Assembly: GCF_010500895.1 (NCBI RefSeq)
Contig: NZ_JAAAWO010000005.1
Coordinates: 186,001 to 250,000 of the forward strand
DNA length: 64,000 nucleotides
Origin: Alteromonas genovensis
GTDB lineage: Bacteria > Pseudomonadota > Gammaproteobacteria > Enterobacterales > Alteromonadaceae
Direction of reading: 5' to 3'
Shown: piece by piece, positions 26,374 through 35,323 of the stretch
Layout of the letters: every line of letters starts with the position of its first letter
How positions within the stretch are numbered: position 1 is the stretch's first letter
Notes under the pieces: model-generated
Told to the model about the DNA's origin: nothing
What the model saw: the letters and a program-made list of their open reading frames with translations, nothing else
The model's database searches: none
Translations under genes and position numbers: made by a program

Positions 26374-27161
26374 TCGCCCAAAAACTCCTCGTTGTACTTG
26401 ATCATATTTTGTAGTTCTTCCACGTAGGCAGCGCCCCGCTCAGAATATTTCATTAAGCCTTCGGCTAGCGCTACACCGTTAATAGCAATTTGATTGGCTC
26501 TTAATCGGCTACGAATTTCTCGTAAATCCTTATACGCATCGTGCCGGTTTAGGTTTCGCATATAAGTGTATGTAGCCCGTGATAGGCTGTCGAACTTTGC
26601 CACTTCATGAGAAGCATCATCGTTTCTCCGGCTTGGAACAAAGCCGCATCCTTTGCTAAAACACCACAATCCGAAAAAGTTATAGCCATCCCGGGCAAAT
26701 CTACTTGTGCCCCACGCTGACTCATTAGCAGCCTGTACCAAGACGAGCTCAGCAGGCACCACATCAATTTTTTGCAATAAGTTAAGCAATTTCGTGTTCA
26801 GCGGATCTGAAGACTTTACTCGGTACTCTTTTTCTAACCACGCCAGACGGGTAATGTCGTCTTCACTAAAAGGCTCTTCAGCTAAGGCTTTTCGATAAAG
26901 GGTTTGCACATAATGACGAAGTGTAAGCAAATACGCGTTTTGTTTTTCTACTTCTGGCCTCAAATAGTTAAAAAAAGCAGCCTTCTTTTCTTCTACCTGT
27001 GTGTAGACAGAAAAATCCGGTACGGGCTTTTTCGCCTTAATGGTTTCTGGAACGTCGAGTATGTCCTGAGTTTCCTCATTGAATATAATGGCGTTAATAA
27101 CAATAACAGCCAATACACCAATGGTGATGAGGACAATTTTAAACGTTTCTCGCTTATGCAT
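26370..27161 (-). CDS. Bax-like glucosaminidase-domain protein
   Basis: 263 residues. One N-terminal membrane anchor (about 9-27) precedes a mannosyl-glycoprotein endo-beta-N-acetylglucosaminidase-like domain; QAANESAWGTSRFAR (about 142-156) contains the likely catalytic Glu, and NFFGLWCFSKGCGF is typical of the Bax family. These proteins are thought to act on peptidoglycan in the periplasm. It overlaps both neighbours on the same strand (27154 gene and DUF2987), forming a three-gene unit. Confidence 0.87.
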   Translation of the reverse strand: MHKRETFKIVLITIGVLAVIVINAIIFNEETQDILDVPETIKAKKPVPDFSVYTQVEEKKAAFFNYLRPEVEKQNAYLLTLRHYVQTLYRKALAEEPFSEDDITRLAWLEKEYRVKSSDPLNTKLLNLLQKIDVVPAELVLVQAANESAWGTSRFARDGYNFFGLWCFSKGCGFVPSRRNDDASHEVAKFDSLSRATYTYMRNLNRHDAYKDLREIRSRLRANQIAINGVALAEGLMKYSERGAAYVEELQNMIKYNEEFLGE

Positions 27162-27885
27162 TAAAATTAGACTCTTTTACGTCATTCCCTGATGCAGTAA
27201 CACTGGCGCCTTGTTCTCCTATCAATTCATCGTACAACAATCCCATCGCGCTGAAATAAAAGGGTAGTACCCAAATTAGCGATAAACCAAAGGTAAGCGG
27301 CACAGTAGCAAATAATAGAAAGAAAACGCCGTATACGCTCAGTATTTGACTCCAATATGCATTGAAAACGCGACAAGAGAGGATAATGGCGCTGATAGGC
27401 GTTAATTTTCTATCTGCCACCAGCATAAGAGCAAACGACGAGGCGAGATAGAAATAGATGCCAGGAATAATGAGTAGCATTAAACCTAGCTGCACTAAAA
27501 TGCTGTTAACCAGCTGTGTTAATGCTACTAAAAACAGTAAAGGGAAATAGGCAAAAACCGAAAAGACCGTGGTGCTCTCTCCTCTAGCATGTTTAACGCC
27601 CGCCATGTATAGACCGGTTATTAATGGAGAAACAACACATATCGCTACAATTTCAAAAATTGACTGATGCTCAAAAATATAACTACCGTCATCGTTGATA
27701 GTGATAAACCGTTGAGCAATCACTCCCATCACCACAAAGGCGAGAAACAAGACAACGCTGCTTTGAAGCAGAGGCGAAAAGTTAGCTTTTGTTAATACAG
27801 AAGCTTTTTTCAAGAGCGATTTCAGATCAAATTGATATTGCTTTGCCAATGTTGTGTTTAGGCGGTCAGAATTAACGTCTTTCAC
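27154..27885 (-). CDS. Polytopic membrane protein of unknown function
   Basis: 243 residues with about five to six hydrophobic segments and a basic, cytosolic N-terminus. A segment LMLLIIPGIYFYLASSFALMLVADRK resembles the YciC/UPF0259-like and related GlpM-type membrane proteins that share the IPGI motif, but the match is partial, so I leave it unnamed. It is the first gene of a three-gene unit with the bax-like and DUF2987 genes and overlaps the former by eight bases. Confidence 0.7.
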   Translation of the reverse strand: MKDVNSDRLNTTLAKQYQFDLKSLLKKASVLTKANFSPLLQSSVVLFLAFVVMGVIAQRFITINDDGSYIFEHQSIFEIVAICVVSPLITGLYMAGVKHARGESTTVFSVFAYFPLLFLVALTQLVNSILVQLGLMLLIIPGIYFYLASSFALMLVADRKLTPISAIILSCRVFNAYWSQILSVYGVFFLLFATVPLTFGLSLIWVLPFYFSAMGLLYDELIGEQGASVTASGNDVKESNFNA

Positions 27886-28446
27886 TTCGTTCCTATTTTA
27901 AAACGTAATAACCGCGCGAGTATAACAATTCACGCAGTTGAATGCTTGTCTGTAACATAACAACAGTTACCATTGTGCGTTAATAGTTATTAACGTGGTT
28001 AAATTCAAGGTTTGCTTTTTCTGTCTTTGCATTTCTGGCTTTCTTTTTTCTCCTATCGTTCTTTTTACACTGTCTATGCTCAGTCATCTGCACCTATAGT
28101 CTGTTGCTTGTATTACGCATTCAACATTACCGTCAATTAAAAGAGTGAGCACACTGAAGAAATACTTTAGTGAATGCGAAACACGTTTCATATAATTAAG
28201 GTATTATGAATTCATACTGCGAGGCACTTCGAAAAATGTGTGTCGCGAGATTTTTGCCATAGCGTGAATACTTGCCGTTTGCTTAAGGGGTATTTCTTCA
28301 GGTTTTTTTTGAAGATGGTTGCTTGAAGATGGTTGCTTGAAGCTTACTACTTGAAGACTATTACTTGCATGGCACCAGTACTTTATTGCTGTTTGCTTTG
28401 CCGATAGCGCTATCGCGTTTAATACCAGAGATGGACATGTGTTTTT
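27886..28446. other. Intergenic region with dyad and tandem repeat
   Basis: 561 bases. It holds a perfect dyad CGTTAATA-GT-TATTAACG (27978-27995), possibly an operator for the leftward unit, and a 14-bp tandem repeat (28309-28364) before the rightward gene. A reading frame on the minus strand across 28204-28482 overlaps the repeat and the next gene, and I do not accept it. Confidence 0.7.
28309..28364. repeat. 14-bp tandem repeat, four units
   Basis: TTGAAGATGGTTGC twice, then TTGAAGCTTACTAC and TTGAAGACTATTAC, all exactly 14 bp. Confidence 0.9.
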
Positions 28447-28878
28447 ATGATCAATACCAAAATATATAAAGCTGTATATCACCTTAGCGAGCAGCTTATG
28501 GAAGCTGCCAATAAAGACGACAGAGAAACTTTCGACGCATTATACAAAGAGCTGAATGCGCTGTGTATTGAACATGAAGATACTCCAAAAGATCATCCCG
28601 AACAGTGGGAAACGCTGGCTGATTTCACAGAAGAACTGGTTGACGCGCTTGTTATTTATGCCAAGGCGCTTAAAAAAGCAGAAAAAATAAATTCGAAAGA
28701 CCACCTCTCTTCCATTGCGTTTTCAATGGCGCAATTACAGGTAGAATGCGGCCAACAGTACGCAGCCATAAAAAGCCTTGAATCGGCGAAAGTGAGTGCT
28801 AATAAAATTGAGGACAAAGAGTTAAAAGAAGAAATTGCTGACATGCTGGCAACCCTTTCTCCAGATTCTGAAGAGTAA
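28447..28878 (+). CDS. Hypothetical helical-repeat protein, 143 residues
   Basis: Acidic, all-helical soluble protein with no signal peptide. The spacing of Ala, Leu and aromatic residues (ALVIYAKALKKAEKINSKD, then AAIKSLESAKVSANKIED) looks like TPR-type helix pairs, so it may be a small scaffold. No family was recognised with confidence. The ATG lacks a strong ribosome site, which may mean weak translation or control from the repeat-bearing leader upstream. Confidence 0.65.
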   Translation: MINTKIYKAVYHLSEQLMEAANKDDRETFDALYKELNALCIEHEDTPKDHPEQWETLADFTEELVDALVIYAKALKKAEKINSKDHLSSIAFSMAQLQVECGQQYAAIKSLESAKVSANKIEDKELKEEIADMLATLSPDSEE

Positions 28879-28917
28879 GCACGCTCTCTCTGCTTAATCT
28901 TACCAAAGCAGGTCGCG

Positions 28918-29544
28918 TTAACCCGCGACCAGCTTCACTGCCAACCCTACCAATAAAACGCCCATTGCGCGGTCTAACCAATAGCCTTTCTTGCCGATAA
29001 ACTCTGCCACTTTTGAGGTGCTGAGCATATAGGATAAAAAGCAAAACCACAGTCCGGTGGCTATCGCAAGGTAAATGCCATACCCTAACCTTACGCTGAA
29101 AGGCGTGTCGATACTGATGATGGCAGTGAACAACGACAGGAAGAATAAGGTAGCTTTAGGATTAAGTCCGTTAGTCAGAAACCCCATCCAAAGTGCTTTT
29201 TTCGGCGATATCATGGCGCTTGCGACTTTTTGCTGATCTGGCATAGCATCCGTCGATGGACTGCTTCGTAGCGCCCCAAACGCAAGGTAAAGTAAATAGG
29301 CCGCAGCCAAGTAGCTAAACGTGGTAAACAGCCAAGGCGTAGTTGCAATAACTACACTAAGACCTACTAGCGAATATGCAACATGAAGTAAAATAGCCGC
29401 ACCAATGCCTACACTGGTGAATATAGCAATTCGACGTCCATAAGCTACGCTATTTCTGACCACTATGGCAAAGTCTGGGCCGGGGCTCGCTACAGCCACT
29501 AAATGGACTAAAGCGATGGTAAGGAATTCGTTAAGGTATTGCAT
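28918..29544 (-). CDS. LysE/RhtB family amino-acid exporter
   Basis: 208 residues with about six membrane helices. The N-terminus VHLVAVASPGPDFAIVVRNSVAYGRR (about 13-38) is the LysE-family signature, and ALWMGFLTNGLNPKATLFFLSLF (about 105) is the second conserved block. Members export amino acids or homoserine lactones. It lies 12 bases after cobB on the same strand and probably shares its transcript. Confidence 0.88.
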   Translation of the reverse strand: MQYLNEFLTIALVHLVAVASPGPDFAIVVRNSVAYGRRIAIFTSVGIGAAILLHVAYSLVGLSVVIATTPWLFTTFSYLAAAYLLYLAFGALRSSPSTDAMPDQQKVASAMISPKKALWMGFLTNGLNPKATLFFLSLFTAIISIDTPFSVRLGYGIYLAIATGLWFCFLSYMLSTSKVAEFIGKKGYWLDRAMGVLLVGLAVKLVAG

Positions 29545-29556
29545 CTACTCTGTCTT

Positions 29557-30282
29557 CTACTTTGTATATTGAGCAATAGTGTCGTCGACCCATTTGGGCA
29601 CAACTTCTGAGGCCAACCCCGTAAGCGACTCATCAAATAGTGCATTTGAGCTACCTGGTTCCAAATTCGCTTCAATAGTATGAGCCCCTGCACTTTTTGC
29701 TAGCTGCACAAAGCCCGCTGCGGGATACACATTACCAGAGGTACCAATGGCGATAAAAATGTCTGCGGTAGAAAGATGCGACATAATTTCATCCATATAC
29801 ATGGGCATTTCACCAAACCAGACTATGTCTGGCCTTAAGGTTTTATTGCTACAGCAAGGGCACGCCGTATTACTATCAAATGACTCTGACCACTGGAATG
29901 TCTGTTGAGAGAAACTACATCGAGCAGAGAGAAGTTCGCCGTGCATATGCAGCACACGTTCGCTGCCCCCACTTTCATGCAAGTTATCGACGTTTTGTGT
30001 TACTAACACCAATTGTTCTTTCCAATGCTGCTCTAATGTAGCAAGCGCATGATGGGCTTTATTGGCCGACACTTGGTTGTCTTTCAACTGTGCTCTGCGC
30101 GCATTGTAGAAACGGTAAACTAACTCAGGGTTATTTTCGAATGCTTGTGGTGTTGCCACTTCTTCAACGCTGTGATTTTCCCACAGTCCGTCATTATCGC
30201 GAAAGGTTTTCAAACCTGATTCGGCAGAAATACCTGCACCTGTAAGAATAACTATTTTTGGCAGTGTTTTTATTTGAGGCAT
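29557..30282 (-). CDS. cobB: NAD-dependent protein deacylase (class III sirtuin)
   Basis: 241 residues from the ATG at 30282; a TTG three codons earlier is less likely. The NAD-binding GAGISAESG and the TQNVDNLHE motif with catalytic His in VLHMHG are present. RFYNARRAQL carries the Tyr and Arg that mark desuccinylase/demalonylase-capable sirtuins of the SIRT5/CobB type. Cysteines near RCSFSQ and ACPCC can bind zinc, though the spacing is short. It removes acyl groups from lysines in the cytosol. Confidence 0.92.
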   Translation of the reverse strand: MPQIKTLPKIVILTGAGISAESGLKTFRDNDGLWENHSVEEVATPQAFENNPELVYRFYNARRAQLKDNQVSANKAHHALATLEQHWKEQLVLVTQNVDNLHESGGSERVLHMHGELLSARCSFSQQTFQWSESFDSNTACPCCSNKTLRPDIVWFGEMPMYMDEIMSHLSTADIFIAIGTSGNVYPAAGFVQLAKSAGAHTIEANLEPGSSNALFDESLTGLASEVVPKWVDDTIAQYTK

Positions 30283-30350
30283 GGTTTTCAATCCATTGGA
30301 AAAGCGATATCTATTTCGTTGATTCTTTATTGTTAAATTGTACCTAAGCG

Positions 30351-31178
30351 TTAATCAACGATAACGGGGTATTGGGGATCAGACCCCCACTCCGACCAAG
30401 AACCATCATAAATAGAGACGTCTTTCGCGCCGCATAAAAGGGCGGCAAAACCAACAACACATGCTGTAATTCCCGACCCACAGGTGCAAATAATTGGCAG
30501 AGTTAAGTTTATGCCTGCACGCTCAAAAGCTTGCTTGAGAGATTCTATGGGAAGATAACGACCGTTTTCAATAAGACTACCGAAAGGCAAGTTTAATGCG
30601 CCAGGCATGTGGCCTGAGCGCACACCAACGCGGGGTTCAGATACTTCCCCTCTAAAGCGTGGAGTACTTCTCGCATCTACCAGTTGTGCATCTGTATTCA
30701 GTGACTGAAGCACCGCGCTCGAATTAACAAACCATCCATTGCGAGGCGACGGGTGGTAAGTCAGTTTGCCAAAGTGCTGTTGCTCCGATACAGGAAGACC
30801 TGCGTCTTTCCAAGCAGGCTGTCCACCATCAAGTAAATACACTTCATTGTGACCTAGCGCTTTAAGCATCCACCAAGCACGAGGCGCACTATAAATGCCT
30901 CTCGTATCATAGGCGACAACGGTGGTGTTTGCTGTTATGCCCTGCTTACCTAAATATACTGCGAGATCTTCGGCAGACGGCATACTGTGGGGAAAGCCAG
31001 TGGCATGATCGCTGCCCTCACCGTCTAGGTCTAAATCGACTGAGGCCGGTAATACCATGGCATTGCGCTTGTCGGGTGTTTGAGTAAGCGGATCATCCAT
31101 CAACGCTCGCAGAAGGGTTACAGGTTTCTCCTGCATTTTACTGGCAAGCTCTCCAACTTGGAGTAACGTTGATGTCAT
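30351..31178 (-). CDS. sseA: Sulfurtransferase, 3-mercaptopyruvate type
   Basis: 275 residues with two rhodanese domains; the first is inactive (it has no Cys in the loop) and the second has catalytic C233 in CGSGITA, the loop type of 3-mercaptopyruvate sulfurtransferases (CG[S/G]G[V/I]TA) rather than thiosulfate enzymes. WMLKALGHNEVYLLDGG and DGSWSEWG are also family signatures. It transfers sulfur to cyanide or thiol acceptors. Confidence 0.92.
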   Translation of the reverse strand: MTSTLLQVGELASKMQEKPVTLLRALMDDPLTQTPDKRNAMVLPASVDLDLDGEGSDHATGFPHSMPSAEDLAVYLGKQGITANTTVVAYDTRGIYSAPRAWWMLKALGHNEVYLLDGGQPAWKDAGLPVSEQQHFGKLTYHPSPRNGWFVNSSAVLQSLNTDAQLVDARSTPRFRGEVSEPRVGVRSGHMPGALNLPFGSLIENGRYLPIESLKQAFERAGINLTLPIICTCGSGITACVVGFAALLCGAKDVSIYDGSWSEWGSDPQYPVIVD

Positions 31179-31297
31179 AGGTCTCTCCTAAAAATACAAA
31201 TCGCAGTATCTATAAATACATTGGGTACCGCTGACACGCTTATTTATGCCAGCGGTTTCCAATCGATTATATAAACTGCACAACCAATTAAGAGAGT

Positions 31298-31795
31298 TTA
31301 GCTTAACGCAGCAACGGCGGCATCATAATTTGGTTCTTCAGTAGTTTCAGCTACTTGCTCTGTGTAAACCACATTACCATTGGTATCGATAACAACAACA
31401 CAACGGGACATTAAACCGGTTAACGGTGCTGATTCAAACGCAACGCCGTAGTCGTCACCAAATGAAGAGCGGAATGTAGAACCGGTAATAACGTTCTCAA
31501 TACCCTCGGCACCGCAAAAACGGCCTGCAGCAAACGGTAAATCTGCTGACACACAAATTACGACGGTATTGTCTAGCGTAGCGGCATGCTCATTAAACTT
31601 GCGTACCGATGTGGCACAGGTTCCAGTGTCAACTGATGGAAAGATGTTTAATACAACTTGCTTTCCAGACAGGTCAGACAAAGAAACTTCACCTAAATCT
31701 GCTTTAACTAGCGTAAATGCAGGTGCACTTGCGCCTACGCTTGGTAATTGGCCTACCGTTTTTACTTCATTACCTTGAAATGTTACTGATGACAT
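31298..31795 (-). CDS. tpx: Thiol peroxidase (atypical 2-Cys peroxiredoxin)
   Basis: 165 residues. The peroxidatic C60 is in PSVDTGTCATS and the resolving C94 in FAAGRFCGAEG, the spacing of Tpx. It reduces organic and hydrogen peroxides using thioredoxin. The sequence lacks an export signal; although E. coli Tpx was first described as periplasmic, the family is mainly cytosolic. It is a single-gene unit between sseA and tapT on the same strand. Confidence 0.95.
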   Translation of the reverse strand: MSSVTFQGNEVKTVGQLPSVGASAPAFTLVKADLGEVSLSDLSGKQVVLNIFPSVDTGTCATSVRKFNEHAATLDNTVVICVSADLPFAAGRFCGAEGIENVITGSTFRSSFGDDYGVAFESAPLTGLMSRCVVVIDTNGNVVYTEQVAETTEEPNYDAAVAALS

Positions 31796-31947
31796 TAAAA
31801 ATCTCCGAATGGCTAGTTGAAATAATTGCTTTCATCGCTCTTATTTATCGAGTATTGGCTAATAATGCTAATCCAGCACTAATAAATGAATGATGAAAAA
31901 CTGTAGCGCACAGAGTGTCGCAAATAATGCTTAGGCTTGTAAACGTA

Positions 31948-32631
31948 TTACTTCACCTGCGCACTGGCAAAGTCTAATTTGTCGCGTAAGTGAGGTTTTC
32001 CTTTTACATATTCTCGACGAAAAATACTGAAATACTGAGCAAGCTTTTCAGCCCCTTCCTTTTCTTCAGCCATTGCTAATACATGCACACCAACCTCTGC
32101 GGTACAATGTTGAAACATATGCGATGACTCACGCAGCAAATAATCAGATGAGCCTTCAAGGTTCACCCCTAAAACGGGCAAGTTTGAAAGGTAATCACTT
32201 TTACTGAACATTTTCTTAGCTTCACGCCAAGTGCCATCAAGAAAAATAAAAAGAAGCTTTTTCTCGCCCACAACAGGCGGTTTGTCGATGCGTTGGATTT
32301 CGTTGGCATATTCGTGAGGAAACACCACAACAGGATGATAGGCAGGGTTTTTAATCACTGCCAACATATCTGCATCCGGCTCAGTGCGATGCCACAAAAA
32401 CGCGTAGTTTTCTTCTACAACATCGGCAATTAACCTACCCGTATTCGTAGGCTTAAAGTACTCGCCCTTGTACATTAGGAATAGCACAGCAACATCGGTG
32501 CCCAATTCAGGTTTGTAGGTGCAAATACATTGGGGAATAGGCAAAAGGCACGCATTACAGCGTTTTACTTTGCTTCCTCGCGCATGAAACGGGCGCTCTG
32601 CTTTTAATAGCTCTTGTGCGCGCAGCGCCAT
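31948..32631 (-). CDS. tapT: tRNA-uridine aminocarboxypropyltransferase (DTW domain)
   Basis: 227 residues from the ATG at 32631; an upstream TTG is possible. A cysteine cluster RCNACLLPIPQCIC near the N-terminus likely binds zinc. The DTW-type signature appears as FIFLDGTWREAKKMF at about 126-140. Family member TapT (YfiP) makes acp3U at position 47 of tRNA from S-adenosylmethionine. Single-gene unit. Confidence 0.88.
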   Translation of the reverse strand: MALRAQELLKAERPFHARGSKVKRCNACLLPIPQCICTYKPELGTDVAVLFLMYKGEYFKPTNTGRLIADVVEENYAFLWHRTEPDADMLAVIKNPAYHPVVVFPHEYANEIQRIDKPPVVGEKKLLFIFLDGTWREAKKMFSKSDYLSNLPVLGVNLEGSSDYLLRESSHMFQHCTAEVGVHVLAMAEEKEGAEKLAQYFSIFRREYVKGKPHLRDKLDFASAQVK

Positions 32632-32785
32632 AACTGAGTTCAACGGTTAGCCTTAAATATGGATAATAAGCAATGCTGCTAATAGTACCACAATTGCAGT
32701 TATTCATTTGTTAGCGTAATAGATGGACAAGTGTTTGCAGATGAGAGGGATTTAGAGTTCGTAACGACAAAGGCTCAAATGTATT

Positions 32786-33580
32786 TTATTTTTTAACTAT
32801 CTTTGCGGACACTTCTCTTGCCAGTGTATACCAGCCATTGTTATTGATGTGCGCCATCTCCTCTTCGGTAGGCAGTACCTGAGGGTCTAAAAAGCACGAA
32901 GAGATAGAATGGTACTTTCCCACACACACATCGAAAGCTTTTCTTATCGGGTTGTGCTTATACACGCCTCTGTGCAGCATTTGTCCGTCGAATATCAAGA
33001 CATCGCCTCGGGCAAGGTTCATCATCAGCGAATCAGGAAGGTCATCACTGTTTTTACGTCCACCCAACTCAAACCTCACATTGCGCTCTTGCTCTGTGTC
33101 CCACCGCTTGTGAGACCCTGGAACAAGCTCAAGGCCTTTTTCGTCCACTAGCGGAATGCGAACATGAAGGTTCAGTATCGAATGCTGCTCATCGCGCTGA
33201 GCATTGTCTTCTATATCGCTAAACTGCATATCTCTATGCCAGTATGTAAGGCGCTGGTTATTTGATGGGTTAAAGAATAATTGAGTATTGTGGAAATACA
33301 GCCCTTCACCAAAGATATTATCAAGCACCGAGGTGAGCTTAAACGGCGCAATTGCACTAAAAAAATTCACTCTTTGATGTGGAGTATCATTAAAGTATTT
33401 TGGGCTTGTTAACGAGTGCATGTTAACCAGCCTGTAATCGTATATAGCTTGCTCGTTTTTTTTGACCCAGGTTTCATAAATGCGGTCGACGTGGGTTGCT
33501 ATCTGGGTAATTTCTTCGTTATTGAAAAAATCCCTTAGGATAATAAATCCGCACTCATTAAATTGCGCGTCCAACGTCAT
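32786..33580 (-). CDS. Phytanoyl-CoA dioxygenase family oxygenase
   Basis: 264 residues. The Fe(II) triad H115-x-D117 (WHRD) and H203 (MLHRG) is intact, with a 2-oxoglutarate-binding Arg likely near the end of the fold. Substrate cannot be told: this family hydroxylates lipids, amino-acid derivatives and small metabolites such as ectoine. It stands alone between tapT and a VOC protein, with no biosynthetic neighbours to hint at a pathway. Confidence 0.82.
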   Translation of the reverse strand: MTLDAQFNECGFIILRDFFNNEEITQIATHVDRIYETWVKKNEQAIYDYRLVNMHSLTSPKYFNDTPHQRVNFFSAIAPFKLTSVLDNIFGEGLYFHNTQLFFNPSNNQRLTYWHRDMQFSDIEDNAQRDEQHSILNLHVRIPLVDEKGLELVPGSHKRWDTEQERNVRFELGGRKNSDDLPDSLMMNLARGDVLIFDGQMLHRGVYKHNPIRKAFDVCVGKYHSISSCFLDPQVLPTEEEMAHINNNGWYTLAREVSAKIVKK

Positions 33581-33637
33581 GTACTCACCGCATCTCTGGT
33601 TTATTAAGACTGTATAGAATCTTAGTCGATAGCCATT

Positions 33638-34051
33638 TTATTCGCTAGCTACACTGCTTTGTAGTAAATCCCATTTGTTTCCGTATAAATCTTGGAAAAC
33701 GACAACGGTGCCATACTCTTCGACTCTGGGCTCTTCGTCAAACACAACACCACTGGCTTTCATATGCTCATAGTCACGCCAAAAGTCATTGGTATGAAGA
33801 AATAGAAAAACACGGCCTCCTGACTGATTGCCAACGGCACGCTTTTGCTCGTCGGTATTTGCCTTAGAAAATAGCAGATGCGTACCATTTGAATTTGGGG
33901 GAGAAACTTCTACCCACCGCTTTCCTTCACCTAACGCTATGTCGTTGATTAAAACGAACTGTAGTTTTTCAATATAAAACTCAAGAGCATCATCGTAATC
34001 ATCGACCACGATAGAAATATTGCCAATTTGTTGCTTCAGGGGTTTAGACAT
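33638..34051 (-). CDS. VOC (glyoxalase/bleomycin-resistance) family protein
   Basis: 137 residues from the ATG at 34051, chosen because GGTGA precedes it; an 18-residue longer frame has no such site. One vicinal-oxygen-chelate domain: ISIVVDDYDDALEFYIEKL at the N-terminal half and VVVFQDLYGNKWDLLQ at the C-terminal end are the paired module motifs. The family includes metal-dependent lyases and binding proteins; the usual first metal His is not obvious here. Specific role unknown. Confidence 0.82.
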   Translation of the reverse strand: MSKPLKQQIGNISIVVDDYDDALEFYIEKLQFVLINDIALGEGKRWVEVSPPNSNGTHLLFSKANTDEQKRAVGNQSGGRVFLFLHTNDFWRDYEHMKASGVVFDEEPRVEEYGTVVVFQDLYGNKWDLLQSSVASE

Positions 34052-34150
34052 GATGTGTTCACCAATTTTAAGAATGGATATAGGGGGCAAGGTAACGCGA
34101 AGCAAACATGCAACGCCAATGCTTTCATTTGCTGCTATGCACTGTGTGTC

Positions 34151-34240
34151 TTGATTAAAAGGTCTTTGACTTAAAGAGCTTTGAGCTGAAGGCTTTGAAT
34201 TAAGCAGCTTTTGACAATGGAGCTTTCAGTAACAGGATTT
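34151..34240. repeat. Degenerate 14-16-bp tandem repeat, six units
   Basis: Units begin with TTGA (one TTCA), most end in GGCT, GAGCT or similar, and measure 15, 15, 14, 16, 14 and 16 bp. Confidence 0.7.
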
Positions 34241-34360
34241 TTTGAAAATAACTACTTTCAGCACAATTTAATTATAATGATGCTTAGTACCATAGAGAGG
34301 TATTAGCTTGGGGGTAAATTATACGTGTGACGTACAGAATATTATGTAAACATAAAATAT

Positions 34361-34376
34361 TGCCCGGCGCCAGACT
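34361..34376. repeat. Attachment-site-like copy of the tRNA-Leu 3' end
   Basis: TGCCCGGCGCCAGACT matches TGCCCGGGGCCGGACT at 38129-38144 (3' end of tRNA-Leu, same orientation) at 14 of 16 bases. It is a GC-rich block in AT-rich surroundings, at the expected distal position of an element integrated at that tRNA. Confidence 0.5.
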
Positions 34377-34439
34377 GTGATAAGGCAAGTATACGACTGT
34401 TCTTAATGAAATTTGTACTACTTTATGCGTAGACCAGAA

Positions 34440-34904
34440 TCAATGTTTGTTATCAACTTTTAACACTGAAGACTGAAACTTCTTAGCTAGCCATTCAAAC
34501 TCTTGAAAGGCAGTAGCAGAATTAACGTTGGCTCTTAAAGACATAATAAAAGGCTTTAATATTTTCCAATCGTGGCATAGCTGGCTGTAGGTCATGCGCT
34601 TATAAATTTTTATTTCAAAAGCTCCCTCTCTCATTCCAGTGGCTATAAATTCGTAATTATTGAGAACTCTCAAAACCGAATCTCGCTGGTCACTACCTTT
34701 ATGCTCGTCTTTAGCATAATCAGTAAGCTGCTCTTTTTTGTTGAGCTCTTGGACCACTTTTCGGGCTTTGATAAGATTGTCATCATTTCTTTGATTAAGA
34801 AGTAACTCAACTGTCGACTTTCTTTTATTTATAAGGGAGTTGTAATAAAGGGCGATGAAAGCGGCAGCAGCCGAAATACCAAGAATTATTGTTTTAGCAT
34901 CCAT
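34440..34904 (-). CDS. DUF4760-like membrane-anchored protein
   Basis: 154 residues: a short N-terminal hydrophobic helix (about 5-22) and a helical cytosolic domain with VLNNYEFIATGMREGAFEIKIYKRM, the kind of motif seen in DUF4760 proteins. Function unknown. It lies inside the proposed island between the tRNA-Leu end copies and has no same-strand partner close by. Confidence 0.62.
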   Translation of the reverse strand: MDAKTIILGISAAAAFIALYYNSLINKRKSTVELLLNQRNDDNLIKARKVVQELNKKEQLTDYAKDEHKGSDQRDSVLRVLNNYEFIATGMREGAFEIKIYKRMTYSQLCHDWKILKPFIMSLRANVNSATAFQEFEWLAKKFQSSVLKVDNKH

Positions 34905-35303
34905 ACTTATTTCCGCTCTGCTGCCGTTTGGCTTTTTTATTTAATGGCTGTAGATAAAATATCTACAGGTCTTCCCAACCGTCTTGAATGAACATACTTT
35001 CTCCTTGCGCCACCTGATTTTTATTAGTGACATTTATTAGTATGCCTATAGTAGAAAATAGTTCAACATTTATGTTGTAACGAGTTAACAGGAGATCTAT
35101 TGAAATTTGCCTTACAATCTTTACGCAGCACCTTTATAGCCAATAATACCAGCAACATACGAAACACAACAGTCGATCAGCCTTCTTTTTACTTAGAAAA
35201 AATGTAACCAACGCAGGGGGCATCTTTATTGATGAAACAGTTACGAACGGGCCAGCGAGCAAGAGCGCGACGCCTTCACTGGTGAACATGTCGTTAGTGC
35301 TTA
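34905..35303. other. Gene-poor stretch left of the Tn3 relic
   Basis: About 400 bases between the DUF4760-like gene and the end of the transposase relic. A 67-codon minus-strand frame (35134-35337) runs across the proposed transposon end and has no protein character, so I do not call it. Nothing else recognised. Confidence 0.55.
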
Positions 35304-35323
35304 GGGGGACTGCAGACATTCCG
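35304..35323 (+). repeat. Possible Tn3-family terminal inverted repeat
   Basis: GGGGGACTGCAGACATTCCG begins with the GGGG typical of Tn3-family ends and resembles the outer part of Tn501-type repeats (GGGGGAACCGCAGAATTCGG, recalled from memory). It lies just past the transposase relic, as expected. No partner repeat was found. Confidence 0.4.

Larger units (their letters stand above)
34052..34439. other. Intergenic region with tandem repeat and tRNA-Leu end copy
   Basis: 388 bases containing the degenerate 14-16-bp repeat at 34151-34240 and a 16-bp near-copy of the tRNA-Leu 3' end at 34361-34376, which I read as the left edge of a decayed island. No gene was seen. Confidence 0.65.

Noticed and set aside
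28204-28482. 92-codon minus-strand frame
   Set aside because: It runs through the 14-bp tandem repeat and overlaps the opposite-strand gene; composition is not protein-like.
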